DNA of 64,000 nt from Aspidapion aeneum (taxonomy: Eukaryota; Arthropoda; Insecta; Coleoptera; Brentidae). The DNA is taken from positions 4,541,477-4,605,476 of the forward strand of contig OY755045.1 of the NCBI GenBank assembly GCA_963576565.1. The letters run 5' to 3'. This document shows positions 46,558 to 57,772 of this stretch, one piece after another; the first letter of the stretch is position 1, and every line of letters begins with the position of its first letter. The notes below the pieces were generated by a model that was not told the origin of the DNA, did no database searches, and saw nothing but the letters and a program-made list of their open reading frames with translations. Made by a program: the position numbers and the translations under genes.

Positions 46558-47698
46558 ATCTCTAGTTAAGAAATGTCAAGTGCTTGTCATTCGCTCTTTT
46601 TGTTTACTTGTGTTTTTGCCAGTTTTTTTTTATTAAATTTGTGATTACATCTCACTGTCAAAAACTGATGAGGGTCTCAAAATATTACCTTTTCCATTAA
46701 ATTAGGGAAAGTCTGAGATTTTTTTTCTTTTCCAACATAAACACAACAAAAAAGACAACGACTGACAGTATCCGCTATTTTGAATCAAAGAATAGTAAGT
46801 TTGGTTGGGCTGCGTAATGGGCTGCCTACAAGTCCTACTCCATGCTATACCTCTAGGTAATAGGTATAACTGGATAGGTCTTTACATATATGCAAAGTGA
46901 TGCAAAAATATTGATATTTTTGTAGAGAGAGCACGCTGCGCAGGAGGTGCTACCTTTCTTTTTTTACTTTTACTCTCCGATGATATCCTGTGGTTTTGAA
47001 AGTTCGCGGACGTTTAATTTTTAATCTATAACTGAATTAGGTACTAATAAGGTTTTTTAAATAATCAAAGCTACTTACTTCAAAAAGGAAACCGGATTTT
47101 CACTCTCTATAAAACTCGTTTTTACAATCAACGCATCGTGTTCCCATTTTTTATTTTTGTTCAACAAAAACAATTTCAAAAATATACTGACAGCATTCAC
47201 AAACACTTTAATGACAAATCACACATGACAATCTCCCTGAAATAAGTTCACAGAATATCACCGGTGATTAGAACTTGAGAGAGAAAGGTTGCAATGCTTA
47301 GCATTCATTGTATGTTCTCACTCTAAAAAAGCTATTTAAATTTTTGCCTAAGTGTCCCACATACGTAATGTATAGCCGTTCCAGTTACTTCGTATATAAT
47401 AGGGAACTTGCCCAAAAAATCGAATCATTTAAAAACAATTAAAATCGTAAGGTATTATCATAAGAAACTTCCTAGAAAAAGAAAAATTCCAATAACAATT
47501 AAATTATCTGAGAAATAAAGGTTTGAAATTTGAATAACTTGACCTGTTCTTAAAACGCGCTGCCATTGGTTGTGACGTCACGCCTTTGGAAACGACATTG
47601 AAACAACAGGTAAATAATTGATATTGTACTTATTGGAGCTTTGAACGTGGTGTTCAGTAATTTTCGGACGTAGTTTTGTCTAAATTTTCTTAATTTAG
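46558..47698. other. no gene recognised
   Basis: A TGACGTCA-containing stretch (47573-47580) precedes the possible exon at 47699 and could be promoter-like, but no start site can be placed. Otherwise nothing is recognised. Confidence 0.35.
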
Positions 47699-47837
47699 TG
47701 TTTTGTGATTCTGTTGCGGGGTTTATAAAAGGACAATCAGACAATTTACCTAGAGTTGATATATTTATGACTGCATTATACATTAAAAATTCGGAGGATT
47801 TTTCTCAAGCTGAAATTCGTGGTGTAAAAGCTCGCAA
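47699..47837 (+). CDS. possible single coding exon, YqaJ/SWIM-type insect protein family
   Basis: An acceptor-like TTTTCTTAATTTAG precedes 47699 and a strong donor CAA|GTAAGT follows 47837. Between them one frame stays open: CDSVAGFIKGQSDNLPRVDI, then MTALYIKNSEDFSQAEIRGV. The pattern VD..M...Y......F..AE.R.VK recalls the N-terminal part of uncharacterised arthropod proteins that carry a SWIM zinc finger and a YqaJ-type exonuclease domain, as I remember them. An internal ATG at 47767 could be a start instead. No later exon of such a protein appears in the next 1.5 kb. It could be an isolated exon, an exon of a gene with long introns, or a repeat-borne fragment. Confidence 0.35.
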
Positions 47838-47878
47838 GTAAGTATAAATACCTAAGTACTGTAAGTACTATAATATAA

Positions 47879-47882
<4 letters not shown>

Positions 47883-47918
<36 letters not shown>
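47883..47918. repeat. (TA)n microsatellite
   Basis: An uninterrupted TA run of about 36 bp, 45 bp downstream of the possible splice donor. Confidence 0.85.
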
Positions 47919-47920
<2 letters not shown>

Positions 47921-48048
47921 CATACTAATAAGTCTTATTCAAAATAAGTATATTAATTAAATAGGTACCCACCTATTTAAAACACTGTTTAGAATGAGCT
48001 CTATAAACACTAGTGCTGATTTATTTTCATTTATACCTACCCACATAG

Positions 48049-48800
48049 GTACAGAGTGGTCCAAATTGGACACTTTTGATAGGAAACGCCCATTTCTAGA
48101 GGAGATAGAAAAAAACTAATCTACATGTTACGAGCTCGATTTTTGTTAAAACATTAATGCCAAAAACCGCACATCGATATCTTAAACTACTTTCAAGATA
48201 TATATTTTCAATTTGGTGCATTTTCGACCCACCCCCGTAACTTTTTTATTTATGAATATTTTTTATTACTGTAAAAAGATTCCTGAGTGACTTTTTAAGA
48301 GCAATTCAACTGTCAAATTAAATTTTATCTGTCACTTTTAGTTTTTAAGATATTACATAAGGTTCGTATTTTTCTTATGAAATGACCTTTTTTTATTCGA
48401 TTTTTGAAATCAGCGTAATTTTTAATATTTTATTTTTAGTTTTTAGTTACCTCTTAACTTTTTTTTTTAGTTTGCTGAATAAGAATTGGTTTAAATTATT
48501 TTAAAAAATTTAAAAAAATAAGAAGTAATAAAAAAATAAAAATATAAGAAAATATTAAAAAATTAACAAATTAAATATAAAGTGTGAAACATCATTTTAA
48601 AGGAAATTTTACGCTAATTTTAAAAATCGAATTAAATAAGGATCAATCCATAAGTAAAATATAAACTTTATGTAATATCTCAAAAACTAAAAGTGACAAA
48701 TAAACTTTAATTTGACAGTTGAATTGCTCTTAAAAAAGTGCCTAAAGAATGTTTTTTCAGAAATAAAAAATATTCATAAATAAAAAAGTTATACTCATAA
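48049..48800. mobile_element. foldback element with about 130-bp arms
   Basis: The arm 48233-48375 (TTTTTAAGAGCAATTCAACT, CTGTCACTTTTAGTTTTTAA) is the reverse complement of 48664-48800. The left flank 48049-48232 starts TACAGAGTGGTCCAAATTGG, like other CAGRGTG-start MITEs, but has no partner on the right. The loop is AT-rich. Confidence 0.55.
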
Positions 48801-49457
48801 GGGGCCCGGGATCCCGAACCGAACCGCGCATTTTGCTGTGTTTGAATATACCAGTCAGCGATTCCAACTTTAATTATTAATTGTAAAATAAGTATTGTGA
48901 TTTAAGGGCTGATATTTAGTATAATGCGTTTTCATACAGAAACACACATTTTAGTAAAATAAAAAAAAATGGGCAAGTTCCCTATTCATTAGTCCTACTA
49001 TGGTTTCAGTTTTTTTAAAGGTATGATGAAGATTGTTCAAAAAGCGACATTTTTCGACCTACCAAAAACGGAAAATTCGTTTTAATAAGATACCTTTAAG
49101 TGCGGATATTTGTTTATCAAGTCAAGCAAGCAGGAATTTATTGTTTGACCAACTTTTCGGGCGCCTCGCCGATGTTATTTTCAAGAATACTCAGGTAGAG
49201 AGTTCGGCGGTGATAAATAAATAAAGTTTTCGAGAAAAGTTGACACTTTTACTTTGAATCGATTTTAGCGGATAAAAATACAAATATTTACCTTGTTTAC
49301 AGAGGATTAGAACCACCTCAATCCGGGTTTAAAATACAGGGTGTAAGATTTAAATATTTCATAAAACTTTAAGGGGCGGTTGGCAAGGGCAAAAGAAGGA
49401 AAAAATCCTACTAAATTTTGCATCAAACAGTATCAAGTATGAGTCAAGTATCAATTA
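48801..49457. other. no gene recognised
   Basis: A short GC-rich patch, GGGGCCCGGGATCCCGAAC, at about 48801 follows the foldback. A + strand frame, 49033-49224, looks moderately protein-like but matches nothing I know. A TACAGGGTGTAAGA phrase at 49336 may be a MITE end. Confidence 0.3.
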
Positions 49458-49815
49458 TTAAGTATCAAGTATCAAGTATCAAGTATCAAGTATCAAGTAT
49501 CAAGTATCAAGTATCAAGTATCAAGTATCAAGTATCAAGTATCAAGTATCAAGTATCAAGTATCAAGTATCAAGTATCAAGTATCAAGTATCAAATATCA
49601 AGTATCAAGTATCAAGTATCAAGTATCAAGTATCAAGTATCAAGTATCAAGTATCAAGTATCAAGTATCAAGTATCAAGTATCAAGTATCAAGTATCAAG
49701 TATCAAGTATCAAGTATCAAGTATCAAGTATCAAGTATCAAGTATCAAGTATCAAGTATCAAGTATCAACTATCAAGTATCAAGTATCAAATATCAAGTA
49801 TCAAGTATCAATTTT
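49458..49815 (+). repeat. (AGTATCA)n tandem repeat, about 50 copies
   Basis: A 7-bp unit, AGTATCA, nearly perfect, with isolated variants such as AAATATCA near 49590 and 49788. Diverged copies extend to 49430 and 49835. The 159-residue frame over it (SSIKYQV repeated) is the array in translation. Confidence 0.95.
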
Positions 49816-50003
49816 AAGTATCAAGCATCAAGTATTTCATAAGTTATTGCAAACTTTAATAGTAATGTCCTATTTGCAGTCGTCAAAGCTTCATTAAAGA
49901 TATACCTACATTTTGACGGATTCCTCCTCGCATTTTGACTATACCGCAATAATAGTCGATAAATTAAAGAAAAAAAAAGACACCAAAGAGAAGATAAAAC
50001 TAT

Positions 50004-51532
50004 TTTTAGCTCACACATATACTATACTATAGTAGTGTGAGCTATGGTGATCCTAATTTTTCCGAGAAAAAAAAAGTTGCTCCGATTTCAAAAATTTTTA
50101 TATATCTTTGCGTTTCAGATGATTTTGAAACTTTTTTGTTGCGCCGTCTGTCTGTCTGTCTGACTGTCTGTCTGTCTGTATGTCTGTCTGTAAAGGGGCC
50201 TACAGACACGCGAACATTTCTAGAGATTAGTACGCGCGTACAAGTTTGCGCATACTAATCTCTTCGTGTGTAGACAATATCCGCCTAAAATATCTCTCGA
50301 AGATTTGTTCGCGCGCACGATGTACGCGAGCAAATCTCTCGGTGTCTAGGCAAAACGCATTGATAATATCGTGTTTATGTTTAGAACGTTTAATTTTGTC
50401 TTCGTGTGTGTAGGCAATTCCACCATACATGTATGCAGAGATTAGTTCGCGTACTAATCTCAAGAAATGCTCGCGTACATCGTGCGCGCGAACAAATCTT
50501 CGAGAGATATTTTAGGCGGATATTGTCTACACACGAAGAGATTAGTATGCGCCCTTTAAGGGGCCTACAGACACGCGAGCATTTCTTGAGATTAGTACGC
50601 GAACTAATCTCTGCATACATGTACGTTTGGTGGAATTGCCTACACACACGAAGACAAAATTAAACGTTCTAAACATAAACACGATATTATCAATGCGTTT
50701 TGCCTAGACACCGAGAGATTTGCTCGCGTACATTGTGCGCGCGAACTAATCTTCGAGAGATATTTTAGGCGGATATTGTCTACACACGAAGAGATTAGTA
50801 TGCGCAAACTTGTACGCGCGTACTAATCTCTGGAAATGTTCGCGTGTCTGTAGGCCCCTTAACGACCAACGCGCATAACTCAAAAACCGCTTGGCCGATT
50901 TTAATGAAATTTGGTACCTAGGCTGGGTCTTGGGTCGAGATGGTCTCATTTAAAAATGAACAAAATCCACCAAACACAAACCGAATAAAAGGGTGGGGGT
51001 AGCTTTAAAAAATTAGAGTTTATGTGCAAATATGGCGTGTGTGATATCAAACGAAAGGTAATTGAGTCTGGAGTTAAACAAAATACATTTTAATTTATTT
51101 TTAAAAAAGGGTCGGGGTATATTTCAAAAATTAGAGTTAAAGTGAAAATATGGCGTGTGTGATATCAAACGAAAGGTAATTAAGTCTGCAGTTAAACAAA
51201 ATACATTTTAATTTATTTAAAAAAAAAGGGTGGGGGTATATTTTAAGAATTAGAGTTTAAGTGAAAATATGGCGTGTGTGATATCAAACGAAAGGTAATT
51301 GAGTCCGGAGTTTAACAAAATACATTTTAGTTTTTTGTTTTTTTTAAGGGTGGGGTAGATTTCAAAAATTTGAGTTTAAGTCAAAACATGGCTTGTGTGG
51401 TATCAAACAAGAGGTAATTTACTCTGGAGTTGAATAAAATATATTTCAGTTTTTAGTTATATTAGCTCACACGTAAACTATAACTATAGTACCTAGTGTG
51501 AGCTTAGGGGCCCATATATTGGCAGAGTATTT
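50004..51532 (+). mobile_element. Helentron-like non-autonomous element, copy D, with an inserted MITE
   Basis: All blocks of the family are present: 5' hairpin, CTGT tract, core AAAAACCGCTTGGCCGATTT, four internal repeats of about 118 bp starting GGGTGGGGGTA, 3' hairpin and GGCAGAGTATTT. A 666-bp element sits between the CTGT tract and ACGACCAACGCG. Confidence 0.8.
50194..50859. mobile_element. 666-bp palindromic MITE, TAA duplication (PIF/Harbinger-like)
   Basis: The ends are inverted AGGGGCCTACAGACACGCG, flanked by TAA on both sides (50191-50193 and 50860-50862). Removing the element and one TAA restores CTGTCTGTAACGACC exactly as in copies C and E. About 270 bp of each half pair as reverse complements. 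A second, internal copy of the end sequence begins at about 50560, so one MITE probably inserted into, or recombined with, another. The open frames in it are palindrome readings. Confidence 0.9.
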
Positions 51533-52234
51533 CATAAGAATTCGAGACTGTTAAATGGTTCGGAAAGATCAGCTAAAGTAATAGAAATGGCAAAAATATT
51601 TACTATTCAATAAATTTTGACAATTTTATGGCCTTACAAATATTTTAATTAACTTAAAATTTAAATAGTTGATACCATATGATTTAATTTATGAAACAAA
51701 CTAACCAGAATTTTTTATTCTTAGAAACGGTTGAGCAATCGACAAGGCGCCGGCGTTCAATCTTGGTTGGTTGTTTGGCGACTTAAATGGAAAGTAAATA
51801 TATATACTATAAGTAGTATTGCTGTTCAGTTATTAATTTGTAGATTTAGGAGCAATCTTCTTGCCTTCTTTTACAAAAAAATATATACACGGTGTGTGAA
51901 ACAGAGGCCTTTTTGGGTATTTAGAGTGCGAAGTTGGAGAAACGCTCGGACACGTCGATTTTATTTGCAAGGGGGACACTTTTTGGCTATCTTAAAATTT
52001 TTGTAGCACGAACCCCCTTCGAGGAGTATACTTTACCCCTATATTTTGAATTAGGAAAGTGGGTCTAGTGAAACCTTGTTTTGAAGCCCTCTTGAATATC
52101 TTTACAAACGTGTAAAATTTTTATATTAAAACAATTGCTTTGTAGCAAAATCAACTATTTTTGGAAAAGTGCTGTTGAACTAAAATTTTAGGTAAATAAA
52201 TAACAAAAAAAGTGAATTCCATATTCATATCCTC
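51533..52234. other. no gene recognised
   Basis: The + strand frame 51731-52006 is arginine-rich and unrecognised. Bases 51885-52080 are less AT-rich but lack motifs. Confidence 0.35.
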
Positions 52235-52575
52235 AATACATAAAAAAGGAAACAGGCTGGATTGCAACAAACAAAAAACGAATTTCAGTAACCAGTACTC
52301 TAAGTAGATTGTACGGTAGAATTCTTAGATATCTAATAGAGAATAATTTTCATGAAGAAGAGTAAAGTGGGTTTCGTGCAGGCAGATCTTGTAGTGATAA
52401 TGTTTTTTTATCTTAAACAAGTAATTGAGGAAAGGAGCGTTAGAAATATAGAGACACATGTGACCTTTGTGGACCTACAAAAATCATATGATACCGTTCC
52501 AGTAGAAAAATTATGGACAGTGTTAGAGCAAACTAATATCAACGCAGCCTTCGTAAACTAACGAGCCACGAACCA
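52235..52575 (+). pseudogene. LINE reverse transcriptase, fingers-palm fragment
   Basis: Plus-strand reading: VTSTLSRLYGRILRYLIENN, a stop in the E-E-Q-S-G-F-R position, then GFVQADLVVIM in one frame or SGFRAGRSCSDNVF in another. It continues FYLKQVIEERSVRNIETHVT, FVDLQKSYDTVPVEKLWTVL. FRAGRSC.D and FVDL.K.YDTV.VEKLW are RT motifs 1-3; the D of FVDLQKSYD carries the first catalytic aspartate. Only this piece is present. The same motifs appear at 56785-56990 on the other strand. Confidence 0.75.
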
Positions 52576-52858
52576 GAAAAGGCAACATCGCAAATTGGCC
52601 GGCTGGTGGGCCGATATATACATGGGAGATATAGACATCTGCTATTTGTTTTGATTGTAGTTTGGCAATTTTGTATTTTTTTTTTGTAAAAACTAATAAA
52701 CTGTGTTTAGGCGTGTTACATTTAATTTTTAAAACAAACAGAACATTTGGAAATAAACATCAGTGGCCATTAATCATGTTAAAAAATATGTAACAAAACC
52801 TAGAATAAACAGAAGAGAAATTACTTTTAAACAATTTGTGAGAACAACCCTAAAGATC

Positions 52859-53017
52859 GATTCATAGTACCGTGAAGTAAGCTGTATGAAGTGAGCAGTA
52901 AGAAATAAAAATGGTTCCTTTCTTCCTGCTAAGTTATTACTGTCAAGTTTGAACAACAGGATGTTTGTGGGATAGTTTCTTATGTCTGACTGCTTACTTT
53001 ACAGAACTATGAATCTA
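52859..53017. mobile_element. about 159-bp MITE-like inverted-end element
   Basis: GATTCATAGTACCGTGAAGTAAGC at the left (24 bp, here noted by position 52858-52881) pairs with its diverged complement ending at 53015. The interior has no feature. It is small, with no clear target duplication. Confidence 0.45.
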
Positions 53018-53084
53018 GTTTAAGTGGTAACATGTTAATTTAAACTTTAAATGAACTTACCTTTTTTTCTATCTATTCTATTTA

Positions 53085-53900
53085 GCCTTCGTCAATCCAT
53101 CTTTGGCCAAGTTCTCCAGTTTACAATACATTTGTTCCATCAATCGTCTTTCTGTCGGATAATATGACCGGCAAATTTCCATTTTAATTTTGCTACTTCT
53201 GCTCTGACATCCCTTACTTTTGTTTTATTTCTTATCAATTCATTCTTTTTTCTACCTGTTAGCTTTACATGTAACATTTGACTTTCCATTGATCTTTGGG
53301 CTTTTCTTGCCTTATCCATGTTTGATTTTGTAAGTGTCCAGGTCTGGGATTCATAGGTAAGTACAGGAAGGATACATTGGTTATACACTTCCGTTTTGAG
53401 GTACTGAGGATATTTTTTATTTCTTAATATGTTGCTTAATTTACCGAATGCTGCCCAGGCCAATCTTACTCGTCTCTTGATTTCAGCTGTTTGCTTTTCT
53501 TTTTTCAGTTTAATAATTTGTCCCAGGTCCTATATATTCCTCTTCTTGTTCTATTTTCTTTTAGATTGATTGATATTATTAGCATATCTTGGTGGTTCAG
53601 AATTGTCCGTTTACTTTGATGCCTATTTCTTCCCAATCTAAGCTTTTAAAAACATCTTCTAGGGCCTGGTTAAATAATTTAGGGAATATTGTGTCACGCT
53701 GACACCTCTTCTTATGAGGATTGGCTTGGTTCCTCTGTGGATTTTGATTAATGTTGTTGCTTCACTATATATATTGTCTATTAAGTCTGTATATCTGTGA
53801 TCTATTCGGCTATTAATTAAAGATCTTTTACTGCCCAGTGCTCAATGCTATCGAAAGCTTTTTCGAAGTCTATAAACGCAATATATATTTATATATATTT
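53085..53900 (-). pseudogene. LINE (RTE-like) RT and C-terminal region
   Basis: Minus strand: IAFIDFEKAFDSIEHWAV (53829-53882) is RT motif A; then KIHRGTKPILIRRGVS and FNQALEDVFKSLDWEEIGIK. An open frame from 53463 to 53140 follows with AWAAFGKLSNILRNKKYPQY, LPVLTYESQTWTLTKSNMDK, RSMESQMLHVKLTGRKKNEL and KWKFAGHIIRQKDD. This is the typical order for endonuclease-RT LINEs. The catalytic FADD box has been lost in the damaged stretch around 53540-53640, and several stops are present. The 6300-6640 fragment belongs to the same family. Confidence 0.8.
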
Positions 53901-54229
53901 CCATACCCTCCCTTTCTTCAATTTTTTTGAAGCCAAGCATTTCAGGTCATTTTCTTTGCTAAAGGTTGTTTTGTGACCCTCTTCATTAATCATAGATACA
54001 TGGTTACTTTTGCAACCGGGTGCCCAACACTTTCGCGGCATGTTTAAAATTTAAAAAGAAAAAACAGACCAAAAATTCCAAACAAAAACAAACATCTAAC
54101 CTCACTTATTACCGGTGCACAAAAGGTCTTTTTTACACAGCTTTTATTAAGTAGGTAATATAATTTTAAGTTCACCACACATCTCACTAAAACCAGAACA
54201 GTTGTTTTATTTGGTAACGCGATTTGAAA
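53901..54229. other. no separate gene; possible LINE remnants
   Basis: Lies between two LINE fragments in opposite orientations. The minus-strand reading near 53930-54000 continues toward the N-terminus of the preceding LINE in very degraded form. Confidence 0.3.
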
Positions 54230-54962
54230 TATATGATGATATGATGATATGATGAGAAAGTTAACGGAAGAACACCAAAAGTGGGTATTAACAGTGAACG
54301 TGGACGTGGAAGACACAGGAGTAAAAGGTAAGTAATGTATTGGAAACGAATCCAGAGTGAGTTAGAACTAGACAATGTACAAACAATATCTCCATGCAAT
54401 GAGTATGTATATTACCTTTGATAAGACAGGAACAGACTGTAATGAACTGGAAAAAAGAATAGTAAAAGCAAAAAAGGTTTTTGGATGTCTTAACAGTATT
54501 TTATGGAACAGAGAGATAAAAAGAATGAATTATTTAACATATATGAAACAACGGTGAAAAGCACGCTGTTGTATTGAATAGAAACTTATCTGGTGACAAA
54601 AAAATACAAAACGAAAATGGAAAGTGTCGAAATGGATGACATAAGAAGATCAATGAGAATATCTGGAACAGGTCACATCAGAAATGAGATCATAAATGAA
54701 AGAATGGGAATCGAGGGAAGCATAACATCACTAAAAGACAATTGATATGGTACGGCCATGTACAATGGATAAATGACGAAATATTACCAAAGCAGATCCT
54801 AGAATGGCAACCAATACGGCGCAGAAAAAAGGGCGCCCTAAACTGGAATGGCAACAGTCAATCTAAAGATTAATGTGTCAAAAAAATCTGACAAAAGATG
54901 ATTGTCAGGATCGAAGGAGGTGGAGAATAGACATCGAACAACGTAGAAAAACGTTCTAAGCC
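54230..54962 (+). pseudogene. LINE C-terminal half, sister of 16120-16950
   Basis: Follows the 16 kb copy closely: MMRKLTEEHQKWVLTVNVD, FDKTGTDCNELEKR, KKVFGCLNSILWNREIKRMN, and the terminal RRWRIDIEQRRKTF. It begins after the FADD box and is interrupted by many small indels and stops. It differs from the 16 kb copy by scattered substitutions, so the two are independent insertions. Confidence 0.75.
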
Positions 54963-55451
54963 GACATAGCTTTAGTATTTTTATGAGATTACCTGCTTTC
55001 ACGATGAAAACGAGCTTTAAGTTCGACTTTAAAAAAATAATTTCTATGTTGCTCTTAAAATAGCGTTTAATTCCAGAAGCAGAGAATAAAATAAATTAAA
55101 AGAAAAACCACGGCATACTTACTTATTGCGTAAAGTTCTAAAGTAAGTACTCATTTAGCAGTATTTTATTGCTGGCGCTCCTTACGGAACCCACTTAAAA
55201 CATCAAACGAGTTTTAAATGACAAAAAACCTATTGGACCCACCTACTAGTTTATTATTAAAAAAATAATTAACAAATAACTATTACATTTTACTTTAGAC
55301 AGAGCAAATTATATGTTTTCTGGTTTAGATAAAAATAGAAACATAAGATTTTTTGAAACCAACAGAAACAACTACTCCGAGGGAAAATACCCCTACCGGC
55401 ATTGAATTATACTGATGGCTTGATGCTTTCGTTGGGAACTTGTTAAAACTG
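54963..55451. other. no gene seen
   Basis: AT-rich. Nothing recognised between the LINE fragment and the inverted repeat. Confidence 0.4.
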
Positions 55452-55740
55452 TTTGGTTTTCACTATCTCCAACGTCGATCACAGGGATACGAGTGATTTC
55501 CGTCTGGAACACGTCCTGATAGTCAGGAACAAATGTTCCATGCCAATCCACGACCGGACCGGTTTCTGGTGGTTTCACACAACTTATGCTCTACACGGAG
55601 CTATTGCCTACATTCACCTGTGGATGGTCCAAAAGGTCGTGGATTGGCATGGATCACTTGTTCCTGACTATCAGAACGTGTTCCAGACGGGGATCACTCG
55701 TATCCCTGTGATCGACGTTGGAGATAGTGAAAACCAAACA
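55452..55740. repeat. inverted repeat with coding-like arms
   Basis: Arms of about 105 bp (55452-55558 and 55636-55740) are reverse complements with five differences. Each arm read outward from the loop encodes the same stretch, VVDWHGSLVPDYQNVFQTGI and TRIPVIDVGDSENQTV in the right arm. I do not recognise the peptide. The five differences change four codons and every change is non-synonymous, which argues against current coding constraint. Confidence 0.6.
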
Positions 55741-55861
55741 GTAGAAACATAAGAGTTACCCCGATCCATCGAAAAAATACCTTTCTTCGATCCTTTCCCG
55801 TTCTCAGCAAATCCCAGCGGTTAAAGAAGTTAAGCTAAAAGAAGAGGGCGAACCTGTCGGT

Positions 55862-56990
55862 TTAGAACGTTTTTCTGCGTTGTCCGACCCCTATTCTTCA
55901 CCCCCCTTGATTCTGACAATCATCTTCTGTCAGGTTTTTTTTGATTCATTGATCTTTGGATTGACTGTTGCCATTCTAATTTAGGACGCGCTCTTTTTCT
56001 GCGCCCTATTGGTTGCCATTCTAGGACCTGCTTTGGTAATCTTTCGTCGTTCATAGGTTGTACCATATCAGTTGTCTTTTAGTGATGTCATCCGTTATGC
56101 TTTCCTCGATTCCCATTCTTTCTTTTATTGTCTCATTTCTTATATGATCTGTTCTAGATATTCTCAATGATCTTATCGCATTCATTTTGACACTTTCCAT
56201 TTTTGTTTTGTATTTTTCTGTTACGCGACAAGTTTCTTTTCCATACAACAGCATGCTTTTCATTATTGTTTCATATATGTTAAATTTTACATTCTTTTTT
56301 ACCTCTCTGCTCCATAAAATACTGTTAAGGCATCCAATAACCTATTATGCTTTTATTATTCTTTTTTTCAATTATTTACAGTCTGTTCGTTTCTTACCAA
56401 CTGTGACACTTAAGTATACATACTCATTCTATGGAGATATTGTTTTTCCTTGTCTAGTTCTAACTCACTTGATTCTTTTCCAATATATAAGTACTGTGTC
56501 TTGTCCACGTTCACTGTTAACCCTCATGTTTTATATTCTTCCATTAATTTTCTCATCGTATGCTCCATGTTTCCTTTATCATTAGCCACAATTATTTGAC
56601 CGTCAGCAAACTGTATATATGGTAAATCGGTCGTTGTATCCCCATACCGTGTACTTTACGTTTCCAGTTTTTTCGAGCTACTGCTATATATAATATTTTA
56701 AAAAGAGTTGGAGAGATACAACATCCCTGTCTTAAGCTTTTCGTTACCAGGAATTCCTTTAAAAGTCGATTTCCAATTTTAATTTTAGATTTTGACCCTT
56801 TGTATAGTTCTTTTTATCGCTTTTATGTATGTATGATTCATATTAGTTTGCTCTAGCACTGTCCATAATTTTTCTACTGTGACGGTATCATATGCTATTT
56901 GTAGGTCCACAAAGGTAACATGAGTCTCTATATTTCTGGCACTCTTTTTCTCAATTACTTGTTTAAGATAAAAAAAAATTAGACGGGGAA
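55862..56990 (-). pseudogene. LINE RT to C-terminus, third copy (FADG mutation)
   Basis: Minus strand from 56990: LKQVIEKKSARNIETHVTFV, DLQIAYDTVTVEKLWTVLEQ, then SLRQGCCISPTLFKIYI, MGIQRPIYHIQFADGQIIVA, LTVNVDKTQYLYIG, and finally RIGVGQRRKTF at 55862. It spans RT motifs 3 to the end, more than any other copy here, but the second catalytic aspartate of FADD is glycine and many frame breaks follow. The short frame 56051-56263 (ETCRVTEKYKTKMESVKMNA) belongs to it. Confidence 0.8.
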
Positions 56991-57548
56991 CCCCGGAGGA
57001 TAAATGGTTTACCAGAGTTGACGGGAGAACAAACGAGAACTGTATTGACATTATATTTTCGTATAAATCTGCGTAGTAAACCATGCAATAAAATCCTTTC
57101 GACTTGGGAAGGCAGGCGGAGCGAGAATTGGGAGGGAATGAAGGGAAGAATTTACTTTTATTCATATCTATTCATCTGCTAAATTAGTTTTTCTTTTTCT
57201 AAGCAGGCTTCCCTATGGCCAATATAGCTTTTTACTATATGGTATAAAGGCCTACTCAATTATGAGACAACGCAGGCACTCGAGGCGCCAACTCTGAACG
57301 ACGAAAAGGTGTATTTATTGGCTGAATGAGCTACTTCGTTTGGAAGTGAATTAAAAGATGGACCTGAGGAATGGCTAAAAGAACCTACTCTGGTCTACTT
57401 GCCAGACCTACGGGTCACCCTACTACTACAACAGAAACAATAAAAAAAGAAGAGATTGACAAACAATCTCCATGCGTTTAGTGACGGTCCCAGACTTTTA
57501 AAAAGGGCCCATCCTTTTTAGATTTTTTGAACTACATGTTAATAATAT
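56991..57548. other. no gene recognised
   Basis: Moderately GC-rich in places (56990-57130, 57270-57420) without a recognisable motif. It is next to a LINE copy's broken 5' end and may be part of it. Confidence 0.3.
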
Positions 57549-57690
57549 TTTTAGCTCACACATATACTATACTATAGTAGTGTGAGCTATGGTGATCCTA
57601 ATTTTTTCGAGAAAAAAAAAGTTGCTCCGATTTCAAAAATTTTTATATATCTTTGCATTTCAGATGATTTTGAAACTTTTTTGTTGCGCG

Positions 57691-57772
<82 letters not shown>

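Noticed and set aside
46660..46690. CTGATGAG, a hammerhead core word
   Set aside because: No stem II or GAAA box follows in position, so no hammerhead fold is possible.
49033..49224. 63-residue plus-strand frame considered as a later exon of the 47.7 kb candidate
   Set aside because: It shows none of the SWIM or YqaJ motifs expected there and has no convincing acceptor site in frame.
49418..49897. 159-residue open frame
   Set aside because: The AGTATCA heptamer array in translation (SSIKYQV repeats).
50227..50663. Mirror-image open frames of 78-85 residues on both strands
   Set aside because: They arise from the palindromic MITE; the two strands encode nearly the same sequence.
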